Source: Candolleomyces eurysporus (taxonomy: Eukaryota; Basidiomycota; Agaricomycetes; Agaricales; Psathyrellaceae). From it: a stretch of 64,000 nucleotides of DNA. The notes beneath the pieces were generated by a model that did no database searches, was not told the origin of the DNA, and was given only the letters and a program-made list of their open reading frames with translations. Shown piece by piece: positions 25,801 through 36,309 of this stretch. The stretch spans positions 84,941 to 148,940 of the forward strand of contig JANBPK010000711.1 of assembly GCA_027579435.1 (NCBI GenBank), read 5' to 3'. Made by a program: the position numbers and the translations under genes. Numbering within the stretch: position 1 is the first letter of the stretch; each line of letters opens with the position of its first letter.

Positions 25801-26021
25801 CGTGCGTTGCCTCGATCGCTTGCAAAGTACTGACGAAGCTCGGTCTCGTATTCGATAGATGGCTTCAAGGCTTCGTCGAGCGATACTCCAGGGCTCTTTG
25901 GCAGGGCCTTGACACGCTCCAAAAACGCGGTGGCTGCTATGTTCTGGTGTATTGCGCGATAGTAGGGTTTTGGGATACGGAATGAGGCCCAGCGAGAACA
26001 AAGGTCTGCAAACCTATGCAT
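19891..26021 (-). CDS. Ankyrin-repeat protein with nucleotidyltransferase-like domain, inverted copy 2
   Basis: Fifteen exons on the minus strand, all junctions GT-AG: 26021-25407, 25345-25249, 25189-25085, 25034-24865, 24810-24520, 24458-24443, 24390-24299, 24243-24164, 24101-23016, 22959-22163, 22098-21961, 21908-21095, 21039-20920, 20866-20740, 20682-19891. Exon-intron structure is the same as in copy 1, and several exon lengths match exactly (97, 105, 170, 16, 92, 80, 792 nt). The GGS and SDVDLFLW residues and the FDID motif are kept. The codon aligned with copy 1's ATG is ATA (25952-25950), so translation would have to use the in-frame ATG at 26021, adding 23 residues, or another start. 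The acidic linker is much shorter than in copy 1. No frameshift or stop was found, so purifying selection is likely. Function is unknown. Confidence 0.8.
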
Positions 26022-27594
26022 TTATCTGCAGAATAGAGCGGTGAGTCACAGCCAGATATTTTCCATCCGTAGTCAGGCTACGAATTTGTGCTCTGAGATG
26101 CAATGGGGAGACTGTTCAGACGAGTCGTGACGCGAAGTGTTGGGACAGGAACAACGGACCATCGGGCCGATCAGACTTTCCCAATACTTTGCGCCTTGAC
26201 TGACTACCAACGCCCGCCGACGACGTCCACCACATCGCTACACTGTCGCCCTCTCTTGCGGCTCAAAACGTCGCCTTCCGATGGACAAAGGGGCTCTTGG
26301 ATAGCACATGTTGAGTCGGTTGGCATCCTCTCGCTCCTTTCGTCCCTTGCCTTGGACCCTCCACTCTGTTCCTCCTTATGCTGCCTTCGGTTTCTCCTAG
26401 CCTCGATCCTTTGACCGTTTCCTGCTACCCTTTCTCTCCTCTATGCTGGAGACCAAGATCTTGGTATTACCTCGTTCTTTTCGCTCCCGCCTATCCCCCT
26501 ATTCTTTCCTTCCTTCCCTTGCTATCATAATCCCCTACTGACCAATGCCGTTCTCCCCTCACAGTACGAGCCAAGCCAACATAAACCTCAGGCATATACC
26601 AGCCGGGGATGACGACGTCCTCGCATTCATGAACTCGGCTCCTACGAAGCACCTCCCAACCCCTCACGATCCTACCGACTCCGATGAGGGCACCGGCTAC
26701 GGTTGCGGGCTGAACCCGACAGCTTCTGTTGCCCCAGAGTGTGGGTAGCAGATTCGCAGCTGCGATGGGCGGGCGCGTGGATGGAGACCAGGAAGTGTCT
26801 TGGAGTTGCGTGGTGCTCGTCCTGTCGGGTGTTGGCCTCATGGGATTGGGTGAGGGCCGAGGAGGGTTTGTTCGTATCTGGATGACCTTCCTTGCCTCCT
26901 TCACCAGAGACNNACCTCCATCGCTCCTNCTCTTCGGACGTTGCGTCCCTNCTCTCNTACTTCTNCNTCNNATTCATCCCAAACCTTCCCCCGATCTATC
27001 GGTCATCTGACCTAGCAGCTCGTACATATTGCTTTCTTTCGCATCCTTCCTTTTTCTTGGGTGTTTATTCTTGTCTATTGTTTGTTGGCGACAACGGTTT
27101 CCAATCTCGTTGAACTGCCTACTCTTTTACTACTTGACTACGTAGCTTNCTCTTTTTCTTCTCGTGGATATTTTCCGCATTTTGAACTCNCNCTTTGGTG
27201 TATTATAATNATNATCACCANNTCCGTCCTAATTCCCTTTACTACATCCGCGCACGTGCGCATCTTGCATAGATTAAGCCTCTTNGCGTAGNGAAAATGG
27301 TGGGNGCTCAGGATTCGAGTCCGATGCCATGTCAAATGGTCTGTCGTCAGTGGCCAGGTCTGGGTACTACTAGATAAGCTTCACTGTCAATCTGAACGAC
27401 AGCCGGCCTTCCCTATTAATTTCAGACGCCCAAGGCGGTGCTTGACCCCNTTTCGCGGCACATCACCACGTGTGGGCCTGCGTTNCTAAAACGATCTCAG
27501 GCGGCAGGCATNNNTTGACTGCTTCGACCTCTACTTCCACCAACCTCGTTGACGATCCCCCTCGATTTTACNTCGTATNACTCGTTAATCGGAC
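26022..27594. repeat. Duplicated upstream flank of NACHT-WD40 copy 1
   Basis: From about 26430 this region matches 40020-41220 in the same order, with shared blocks such as CTATTCTTTC, TCCTTCACCAG and the segment before each start codon. It is part of a direct duplication that includes the downstream gene. It is pyrimidine-rich and full of N after 26900. A candidate tRNA B box (GGATTCGAGTCC near 27318) has no matching tRNA body. No protein gene was recognised. Confidence 0.6.
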
Positions 27595-30500
27595 ATGGAT
27601 CCCCCAAAAAGGCCTCGCCGCCGGGATCAAGCNAAGGAGTTTATCAAANATCCCGTGAACTTCCTCAAANAACGTTTCGATTCTCGCACACCCTCTNCAT
27701 CTCGCTCTCGCCCCACCTCCCGTGCCAATGTCGCAGAAGATACAGGCACCAGCTCTCAAGNCAGCCNCGATGTCCNTACATCCAATCCACCGACAGAAGA
27801 NACCAATCNCGGNGAAATCCAAACGGGGCTCGCAAGCAAGATCTACGAAAGCGTCAAGACCACGCTCCGGAAGGTGGTCGAAGTANCGGATGTGTTTACC
27901 CCCTTGAAGAGCGTCGCTGCAGNGCTGTTGGTCATTTGCGATACNATCGNTGTGAGTCCTTCCTCTAACGAGGTCCGATTTCCCTCATNAATCCATGAGT
28001 AGGCATATGAGGAGAATAAGCAGGAATTCAACGAACTTCTCAAGAGGGTGGAGGTNTTGTCGAGAATCATTGACTCTTGTCCGCCCGATGTTTCGCAAGA
28101 GGTCAAGGACCGTTTTGATGGATTGTTACGGTGAGAGAGCAGTTCGTTCATCCCGAGCGTCAACGCACTCAACCGATGCTGGATCCTGCAGGACTCTGGA
28201 GGAGAAACAGAAGNTACTTCAAGACAAGGGGAATCCGGCTAGATCAAAGGTTGAACGAGTGATGCTCGCCCCGCAAGACAAGCAAGAGGTGTTGAAGCTT
28301 ACGCAGGAGATTAGGTTCGCGATCGAGATAGCAATGGTGAGCCTTCTTTGGTCGTGCTTGTGACGGTGACTCACAGCTGTCTAGTTCGACGTCGTCATTG
28401 AGAATAGGGCTCTGAACCTCCAGACTGTGAGCGGGGTTACCTGGTTGAAGGAACGAANCAACGGTGCGTCTGGTTTCGTAGCATCAGTTCCGGCGTCTCA
28501 TTGGCCCCGATAGTCATTGAGGACCACNTCGGGAGTATGCGCACTATCGAACGCACTGTCCAGTCGCTGAAGAAATCCAGTACGTTGATCTGGCTCGTTC
28601 CTCGTTTATCACGCCGCTCAGCCACGAATCAGATACGCTCCAGAAGCTAGGGAAAGTGGAAGGCGCAGAGTATGGCAACGCAAAACGAGGTCCCGGGTGC
28701 ATCCCTGGATCTCGGGTGTCGCTCCTGGCCATGTTGCTCATGTGGGCGACGGATCCAAGTTCTCCTCATCTGTTCTGGCTTAGTGGCCTCGCTGGGACAG
28801 GAAAGACAACTGTGTCAAAGACCTTTTGTTCCCAGCTCAAAAGCCGGGGACTCCTGGGNGCAAGCTTCTTCTGTACGCTCAAAGAATCGGACAAGACGGA
28901 CGTGTATNTCATCATCCCTACCCTTGCNAGGATTCTGGCAGACGAACGACCTACATTTGGCGACGCACTTGAAGCGACTCTCGAGTCTGATGGGAGCTGC
29001 AAAAACCCAACGGAGATGGAGTTNAAAGACCAGTATTTGAAACTCATCCTCCAGCCCGCCGAGAAGACGTTTGCTGCTGACGAGCTTCTCGTGCTTGGTG
29101 TCGATGCTCTTGATGAGTGCGAGGATCAAGATGCTGTCAGGCTCTTCATTGCGGCAATTATGTCGCAGAAGCCAACAATCCTGCTCAANTTCTTCCTTAC
29201 TAGCCGTCCTGAGATCTCTCTTCGGGAGTCCTTTGAAACNTCTACCCNCCATGGGTGGCTCCGGCTCCATGANATCGANGCTGACATTGTCAGAGCNGAT
29301 ATACTGCTTTATCTGACTGACCGGTTCAAACGCATCCCAAGGGTGTATAACCACTATCTGTCAAAGTCAAACTGGCCACCTCCAGAGATTCAGACTATTG
29401 TCAGTGTCTCAGGAACACTGTTTATTATTGCAGCCACCATGGCTGCATATATNTCAACATCCTCTGGGAATTGCTTGGAGAGGTTCCAGGAACTTGGCAA
29501 ANNNTCCTCAAATGTCCAGTTCTCTGACATTGAGGCTCTGTACAGCAGNATCTTGACTGAAGCATTCAAAGGNCTNGAACCANGGGAGGCAGACATGATA
29601 TGCTCCTGCCTGTCACTGCTTGTAACAGCCCAGAAGCCTATTTCAGTGAACACCTATGCTAAATTGCATGGCAAGGATGCCTCAGCAATCCGAGAAGCTT
29701 TGAAGTCTCTCCATTCTGTTGTCCAAGTACCTGATGAGGGTTGTGATGATACACCAATCTCAATCTTTCATGCATCTTTTGTTGACTACCTGACCTCAGA
29801 AAAGCTGCATGGTCAACAATGGGCCATTGACAGANNTNCTGCACATTGTCTGACAGCCANGGCATGCTTCNCAATCATGGACTCTGANCTGNACTTTGGG
29901 ATTTCTGGAGCCAAAACCTCATACAAGAGCAATGATGACCANCCTACACCTNTGCATATTGAAACTGCACTAGCCTATGCATGCACAGCTTGGGGGGACC
30001 ATGTTCTCTATGCAAAAGTCACTGAGCCTCTGCAGCAAAAAATACATGAATTTGTGAAGACCAAGAAGATTTTGTANTGGCTGGAAGCTTTGAGTGTGTT
30101 GAAGAATGTCAGCTATGCATTCAATACTCTCTGGCAAATCTCCAAGGTGAGTATATGATCAATAGATGTGTGGCATGAAAGCTGAAAGGTATACAGGAAG
30201 TAAAATCAACTAAACTTGGGCCATTGCTGAACAACATTGGAGATTTTGTGCACAANTTTTCTATACCCATTNGGCACAGTGCTCCTCATTTGTACCTGTC
30301 AGCATTACCATTCTATGCTGCAACAGAACAGCCAGTACAGGAACTTCTGGAAGTTGTGTCAGTTCCCATTATTCAACACAACTTGACTCAGAGACAAGTA
30401 GTATCAATGATACCAACACAANAAGANATTGAATCTGNTGTGTTCTCTCCCAATGGAAAATACATTGTCTCAGGCTTGCAGAATGGGGTTATCAAGTTAT

Positions 30501-30925
30501 GGAATGCTCAGACAGGACAGCCAGCTTTGGAGCCAATGACAGGGCATAGCAACTTGGTCANATCTGTTGNATTCTCTCCTGATGGCAAGTACATTGTCTC
30601 AGGCTCTTCTGACAAGACCATCAGGCTGTGGGATGCTCACACAGGACAGCCAGCCTTGGATCCAATGTTAGGGCATACCAATAATGTTACATCACAGTCA
30701 CTTTGTCAGCAATTTCTGTTTCTCCACAATCATCTACCTGGGGCCTTTACACTCAATAGGAATGGTTGGATCCAAAATGCATCAGGAAAGCTTCTGCTCT
30801 GGGTTCCACCCTATTCTCAACCTGGCCTTCTTCTCAATCACAATCTTCTCATTATTGGAAACATTCAGGCCACCAAAGTTGAGCTTACCAATGCAGTTTA
30901 TCATGGCTCTGACTGGCTCAAGTAA
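27595..30925 (+). pseudogene. NACHT-WD40 STAND protein (NLR-type), copy 1, frameshifted
   Basis: Exons: 27595-27951, 28003-28130, 28192-28336, 28385-28463, 28514-28579, 28622-30146, 30197-30925. The N-terminal helical region contains VKTTLRKVVEV, DVFTPLKSVAA and LLVICD, resembling the four-helix-bundle death-effector heads of fungal STAND proteins. The NACHT domain shows the Walker A motif GLAGTGKTTVS and the Walker B-like LVLGVDALDEC. Two WD40 repeats follow (SPNGKYIVSG and SPDGKYIVSG units), then a C-terminal tail (GWIQNAS, LLLWVPPYSQ) shared with copy 2. The exon total is 3029 nt, one base short of a frame. The defect maps near 28627, where copy 2 has GCGAAATCAG and this copy has ACGAATCAG. 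More than 20 N bases leave open whether the damage is real. Such proteins act in fungal non-self recognition and programmed cell death. Confidence 0.7.
30437..30690 (+). repeat. WD40 repeat tract of copy 1, two units
   Basis: Two consecutive units of about 43 codons, each opening with a GKYIVSG core and holding I[KR]LW(N/D)A and a GH near the end. They are highly similar to the four units at 43934-44460. Confidence 0.7.
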
Positions 30926-31234
30926 GTCTCAAAATCTTCGTCTTGTTCTACTCCATTGAATTCTTCCAAGATGTAGAGAACCTTCTCCCAGTGATTATCA
31001 AATACAACACCCTTGGCCTATCACTACTGTAAGGTTTTCCAATGCCAATTATGATTTTGTCTTACAACTAATGATGCTTAGGCCTCAACTTGACCTTTCT
31101 ATCCAACACTCTCCCTCAGGGTTTGGTCTTTTATTCAATTGTCATAATATCTCTTGTGAATGATACCTTTTTATGTCATGCCTTTTCTGTATGTATATCT
31201 GTGAGAAACAGTTGCTGCTTTGCATGGCAATGTG
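30926..31234. other. CpG-depleted 3' flank of NACHT-WD40 copy 1
   Basis: This stretch is similar to the sequence after copy 2 (about 44690-44950), including AGATGTAGAGA and CTTGGCCTATCA, so the duplication runs past the stop codon. No gene. CG dinucleotides are almost absent. Confidence 0.6.
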
Positions 31235-31361
31235 TAAGCAGGCCAGACCCACCACCCTAACCATTACACCAAACAGAGCATAACAGAACAGCTTGGCTGT
31301 TCTGTCACTGGCAAGTGTATATGCACACTAGGGGAATTGTGGTAAGCCAGCAGCTTTACAC
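31235..31361. repeat. ~127-bp direct repeat, left copy
   Basis: This copy pairs with 33281-33406. The shared body runs from AAGCAGGCCAGACCCAC to CCAGCAGC(C/T)TTACAC and contains the small palindrome AGAACAGCTTGGCTGTTCT. On the minus strand TGGTGTAATGG fits a Pol III A box, which hints at a tRNA-derived SINE. The two copies bracket the TIR element between them. Confidence 0.6.
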
Positions 31362-31449
31362 TCCTCCCTACTCTAGAAAATTAGCCCCCCTCATGGATTG
31401 ATCCCAATCTCTTCTGAGTTCCATAGGTTTCCATAGGGCAATTAGAGTA

Positions 31450-33155
31450 CTGTAGCAAACTGTATGGAGGCAATCAATCTCAGACCGTTACACCCCCCCT
31501 CAGTGTCAGATTTGGCAACCAGGGGGGCATTACGTGTTACAAGACGGAAATTAGGCAACCACTATGTAGCGAGGGGGGTTGCCTCAAGGCTGTTTTGCTT
31601 AATCATGACAGCTAGTGCTCTTATCATTAGTAGAAGCCGTAGTAGAAATCTTTCAATTTTTTTTCAAGTAGTAAAACACATTCATTACTAATCATAGTTT
31701 TGAACCCTGATAGGGCTATTTTGGCATCAAAAATAATCGTATTTTCTCCCTATTTTTTAACCATTAAATTTTGGCAACCAACCCACCGTTATGCATTGAA
31801 GAGATCGAGGACGGTGAGACTACTAACACACAACCTAACACCTAACACCAACTCCAAGTCAAGCTGTGCAAGGTAAGTAGTATGTATAGACCTTTTGTAG
31901 TCGTGCTGCACCGAAATCGGGGGTGCGAGTATGGGGGGTAGTGTAGAGTATTAAGAATTTACAAGTTCTCTCTCTTGTGCACACTAGTTCCAAGTAATTG
32001 AGGAGTGCTTGATAATCACACAGTTAACCCGTAAGGTTACTTCTTTATAGCTTTGATCTTTCCTTTACTTAGTATCACGCCATGCGAGATAAAAGTCACG
32101 AAAACCAGTCAATTGCAAACACAAAGTAAACACAAATAAAACAGCAGTAATTCTCTGGGGAAAAACTATGCTAAGAGAGACCAATATATATACTATCTGG
32201 AGCTGCGCGATCACTGGAGCATGGTAAATAGGTGTACATGAGATTTGTAAATAAAGAGAGTCCAGGCCCCAGCTAGAGAAAGAGATAAAGAGATAAAGAG
32301 AGGGTATTGGATACACCAAGGTGCTGCCATGCCACTCCTGCGCTCGCGCTGTGACTATTAATAGATTCCTTTTGCCTTTTCTGGTATGCCGAGTGCGATG
32401 CTGAAGTTGATCGAGGGTGGTCGGTCTTTGGTTATTCCAGACGCCACCTTGGGGGTACTTTGCTCGAGCCACATGAGGAGTCAGACCTCCATCAATTGAG
32501 TATCTTTATCTTGGCAAAAGCCCTTGTGACAGCTTCCCAGGTTATCTCTTCCGTGAATGACCTTCCTTTCAGAGTATGTTGAGCTCCTTTCTTGTGCTGC
32601 GCCAGCCATCATGCCGTCTGACATGCCAAAACCTTGCCACATTGTCTCTTTATATGCCTAGGGACTTGTCCCACTGCTCTAGCACTGAATATACTCGATT
32701 GATGTGAGGCTGCACGAGAGGCTAAGTTCCTTTAGTGCCTAGGAAAATACCTCTCTAGCTTTAGTAATGAAATTGGGGTCTTTCAGCTGCAGGGTAGGCC
32801 ATTTGATCTGAAGTGGCGCCAACCAGCTGGCCTACTAAACCCTATTCTCGGGTATATGGCGGGCGCACCTCTAAGTTGGCAGTCCTTGAGTAGACTCCAA
32901 CTCTTGCAAACCCAAGAGTAGCGCACTCTTTGATTATCCTTTGCACCGTGCGAGTTATCTCAATACTGGAAGGGTTTTGTAGTGTAGAGATTAAATAGAC
33001 ATGACCGTTAATTGAATGATGAACAATGTATTCAATAAAATTGGTATTTATTTGCGGAAAGCGAACACAGTCGTATCAGTGTTACACCTGTCAAAATAGG
33101 CAACCGTGAAGGCCACCGTTATGCATTATGGTTGCCTCCATACAGTTTGCTACAG
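31450..33155. mobile_element. TIR element with TA target duplication, about 1.7 kb, no transposase
   Basis: A 24-bp perfect terminal inverted repeat begins CTGTAGCAAACTGTATGG at 31450 and ends as its reverse complement at 33155. TA flanks both ends (31448-31449 and 33156-33157). The 15-mer CCACCGTTATGCATT occurs near both ends of the interior (about 31780 and 33112). Between these copies lies LTR-like sequence also seen at 50600-51750. No open frame resembles a transposase. A simple reading is a non-autonomous TIR element that later received an LTR insertion. Unlike its flanks, it has normal CpG content. Confidence 0.6.
31860..33000. repeat. LTR-like sequence inside the TIR element
   Basis: Blocks shared in the same order with 50600-51750 include the GAGTATTAAGAAT region, CACGCCATG, TATATATACTA followed by GAGC(T/C)GCG, and AGAGTCCA. 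This suggests a copy of the same retroelement terminal or internal non-coding segment. Boundaries are approximate, and no TG..CA ends could be fixed. Confidence 0.4.
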
Positions 33156-33280
33156 TAAGCAGGTAGCTATATACAGAACCCTGAAAGGTTACCCTTTGAA
33201 TTGGTATGTTCGCTGCTGGACATTACAGTAATTGGCTTCTGCCCAGTTTGAACTCCCAACCCAAGCTGCTCCATTACTAT

Positions 33281-33406
33281 AAGCAGGCCAGACCCACTGC
33301 CCTGACTGTTACACCAAGAGGAGCATAGCAGAACAGCTTGGCTGTTCTGTCACCAGCAAGTATATATGCATGCTAAGGGAATTGTGGTAAGCCAGCAGCC
33401 TTACAC
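33281..33406. repeat. ~127-bp direct repeat, right copy
   Basis: This is the partner of 31235-31361. Just left of it, the minus strand reads GAGTTCAAACTGGG (about 33243-33256), which resembles a Pol III B box some 55 bp after the A-box-like TGGTGTAACAG. A degraded tRNA-derived SINE head is possible but unproven. Confidence 0.5.
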
Positions 33407-33662
33407 AATGTCCTGAGGCATTTTAACTCTATTGGCACACTACATTGTTTAGCACAGTGTACTTTGTGCATAGCTGGGGGTCATGCCAGAACCAAAGTGA
33501 TTGAAAAGACAGTGCTGAAAGCAAAATGTGAGCCCGAACAAGTGAAACAGGAAACACCTATGAGAAACAGCACATAATAAATATGATCTATCAACTACAA
33601 TACAGATTGACCTGCCTGATGTAACCACACACAAAATCCAAATATCTGTAAATCCTTGCACC

Positions 33663-34295
33663 TTGACTCTGGTCTTTTTTAGCTTTCTGCTCTTTCACTC
33701 CTGTATGACAGCTAAGCAATTGGTCTATGTTGTGACCCAGCTGGTTGCAATGGTAGTAGATTGGAGTTTAAAAATACTGATTCTGCATAGGAGAAGGCTT
33801 CAGAAGATGACTCTGCTGATTCAAAATGAAGTTGTGTCATTTCCTCAGCATGATGTCCATTTTATACTATGTATCCCTAACTTCATTAAAAGATCGCTTA
33901 TGCTTGTGATTGTATTTTGTGAGCTTCTCATATGACATTGAATGAACCTCTGCAGCAATCTCTTTGTTGATGTCTTCTTTACAATATTAGGGGTGAAGTC
34001 TCTTTGGAAACCAAAGATCCAGCAGGAGCCTCCAAAGTGCCAGCTTGGTTTTCAAACAAAAATGGCTTGGGCATGATATCACCCAGTTGCCTTTCAAAGT
34101 TGAAGCTGTCCAATAACTGTTTCTGCATGTTTTCCAAGTGCTCTGCCTTCTCTGGAAACCTTTCCCATAACAAAGGCTCCTTGCCTCAAACAAAGTCTTT
34201 GTCTTTGCCCACAGACAGATTATTCTATTTGGAAATCCAGAGGTTCTAAGAGCATCTGTGAAGTAATTAAGCAATCTATTAACTCTTAGGTTCAA
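33663..34295 (-). pseudogene. Gypsy gag relic, CpG-depleted
   Basis: The minus-strand reading 34173-33979 gives WERFPEKAEHLENMQKQLLD, FNFERQLGDIMPKPFLF. This aligns with the gag of the element at 53274-55184 (WEKYLDKAEVLANSRKQF, FNFDKAGGSVLPKPFSF). The plus-strand reading of 33663-33935 likewise resembles the antisense reading of the gag zinc-knuckle region at 54459-54740. Frames are broken and CG is nearly absent, so this is an old methylation-decayed copy of a related element. Confidence 0.65.
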
Positions 34296-34393
34296 GTAAC
34301 TGTACTAAGAACTGAGTAACTAAGTCTGAGGAACTTGTGTGTATTCAATAGAATACACCAACAATAATAATTTGCCAGCAGAATGTTACAGAC

Positions 34394-34653
34394 ACCCACC
34401 ATGTGTTAGCAAAGTCAATTTGCAAAGCATGAATATCATTGCTGGTTGAGCCTTAGCTCCCCCTTGAACTTGTGATTGTACAAGAAGAGTTCTAGAAGCC
34501 TCTGTCAACTAGACTTAGAGCCTTTACCTATACCCCTTGCCTGCCTTTATCTGCACAAAGGTATCTGGTGTGTTGTGGTGCTGTGGTATTGTGTGTGTGT
34601 TTGAGTTCTATAGTTTGGTTGTTAGAGCACTCTAGTTTGTTAACTGCACATCA
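34394..34653 (+). repeat. Decayed LTR fragment, + orientation
   Basis: It contains GGTTGAGCCTTAGCTCCCCC, GACTTAGAGC, CTTGCC(T/C)GCC and a GTGTGTGTTT tract, ending near TGCACATCA. The same blocks in the same order end the LTR of the large Gypsy element (about 52943-53154). A second decayed copy lies inverted at 45577-45834. Confidence 0.65.
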
Positions 34654-36309
34654 TTGCAAACTTTGGATTAGCTGTCTGAGACCAATCACTGCTTCTGTTC
34701 CTTCTAATTCAGGTAACAGCAATATTTATTGGCTTAGCAGATTGCTCATTAAGTTCTTGAAGGCATCTGCTTAGCAAATGTCAGGGCAAATTCCCTTATA
34801 GTGTACACAACTCCCTCTAGCACTGTACCTTGCCAGGTCAGGCATGCTAGTTAGACTTCAAATAGTAATACTGTGTTTCAGATACATTTGCAAGACCTTC
34901 ATGAACTTAAAGTGCCATCTCAAAACCATCTTACTCAATGTTCTTTTGTTCTCTGGGGCATCTGCTTAGTTGAAAGTTAGAGATAACTCCAACTTTTACA
35001 TTTCCTGTCCTACAAGAAGATCTTTTGATTTATCTAAGTTGGTTCATGAACTTTACAAACAGATTTGCAAACTCTATATGGTGTCTATGCAGGTGGCATA
35101 TCAGTGTCTAGGCAACAAGGGGTATAAATCCTAGATACTGGGGGCTTGCAGTCACACAGTCACAGGCACCACATAGCTCAGTGGTAGAGCAACATGGCCA
35201 TAGTGTAGGGGTTGCAGGATTGAATTCTGCTGGAGCCACATTTTCAGTTGGTTACAAAGCAGGTCATTTATAAAGTTATACCACCATGTATGGCACACAA
35301 TGAGACATAAAGACCATGGTCCAACCATGGAAGATTTGATTTTTCTCATTAAGAATGGAAACCAGCTGTTCACAGAGTATTAGATCTAAATCCTTAAGCC
35401 AGTCCAATGTCCAGTCCATGGTCCATGCATGACAAATTCTGCCCATCATTGTCTGCATGTTGCCACAGTTGTTGTTGACATTCATTGTTGTTGTTACTGT
35501 TACCCACTCACTACTTTAATCTCATGGAATTTACCACTCCTTTCAATGATGGTGTCAAAGCATATATCATGCTACTGCTGACAAGACTGAAAGGAGGATA
35601 TGAAGAAGTGGCAGAAGAGATGGATGATATAGAAAAGCAGATGGTGGTCTACTACAGGGCAATAAATCCCAGTTCTTTCACGTATTCTGTTTCATAGTCT
35701 GGCAAACATCCTCTCTGGTTGGAGGAGCATATTGAGGCATACCCTTGCTTTCAGTTCAGCTCTGTACCAATATTCTTGAGCATTGTCTCAGATATGAATA
35801 TCAACTCACAAATTGACATGTACATTGATGGAGTGGAAGCTCATTGGCCCTAACCATCCTGTTCCAGTGTTTGGATCATCTGTTGCTCATATGCTTGCAG
35901 CATGACCTATTGAGAGGGATGATATGATGAGTAGCCCAAAGTCTAGCAGGAACAAGATCACATTTTTGGCATGTGATCGGCAGCTGATCTTAGTCTCAGC
36001 ATAGTCAAAGGAAGCAACAGCCCATCAGCACATTTTGCTCGAGAATATACCCATTGTCTATTGCCCCCAGAGTTTGAGTAACCATCACACTCACTTGCCT
36101 GGCCTAGATCTCTCCTGCTCAACCAAAGGTCTCATGTTCACCAACTGGGGTTGGCAAGTTGACATGTGCCTAGGATTGAACTCACAACCCTGGTCTCCAC
36201 TTGCTTCACTCAATCATTGTAGATAACCTTTGCTTTGCTCCTGCACCCACATTGTGGCTCATTACTGTTCAGAAGGGATAAGAAGGGATAGACAGGGATG
36301 TTATCCCGC
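34654..36309. other. CpG-depleted non-coding DNA
   Basis: Apart from the tRNA-like relic at 35165-35238, no feature was recognised. An open frame at 35485-35697 and a minus-strand frame at 35276-35485 show no family motif. CG dinucleotides are rare through the whole stretch, as expected of old methylated repeat DNA. Confidence 0.5.
35165..35238 (+). pseudogene. tRNA-like sequence (tRNA pseudogene or SINE head)
   Basis: The segment is about 73 nt. The D arm with A box is near perfect (TAGCTCAGTGGTAGAGC). The acceptor arms GGCACCA and TGGAGCC pair at 6 of 7 positions. A 5-bp T stem (GCAGG with TCTGC) encloses a B-box-like GGATTGAATTC, which is one CG-to-TG step from a GATTCGAATTC-type box. The anticodon arm is weak and lacks U33, so a functional tRNA is unlikely and no identity is assigned. 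Confidence 0.55.

Noticed and set aside
26491..26977. Minus-strand open frames upstream of NLR copy 1 as a protein gene
   Set aside because: The matching duplicated region at 40247-40573 does not preserve the frame, so it is unlikely to be coding.
27240..27340. Possible tRNA near GGATTCGAGTCC
   Set aside because: Only a B-box-like string; no D arm or acceptor pairing, and the duplicate at about 40900 does not preserve it.
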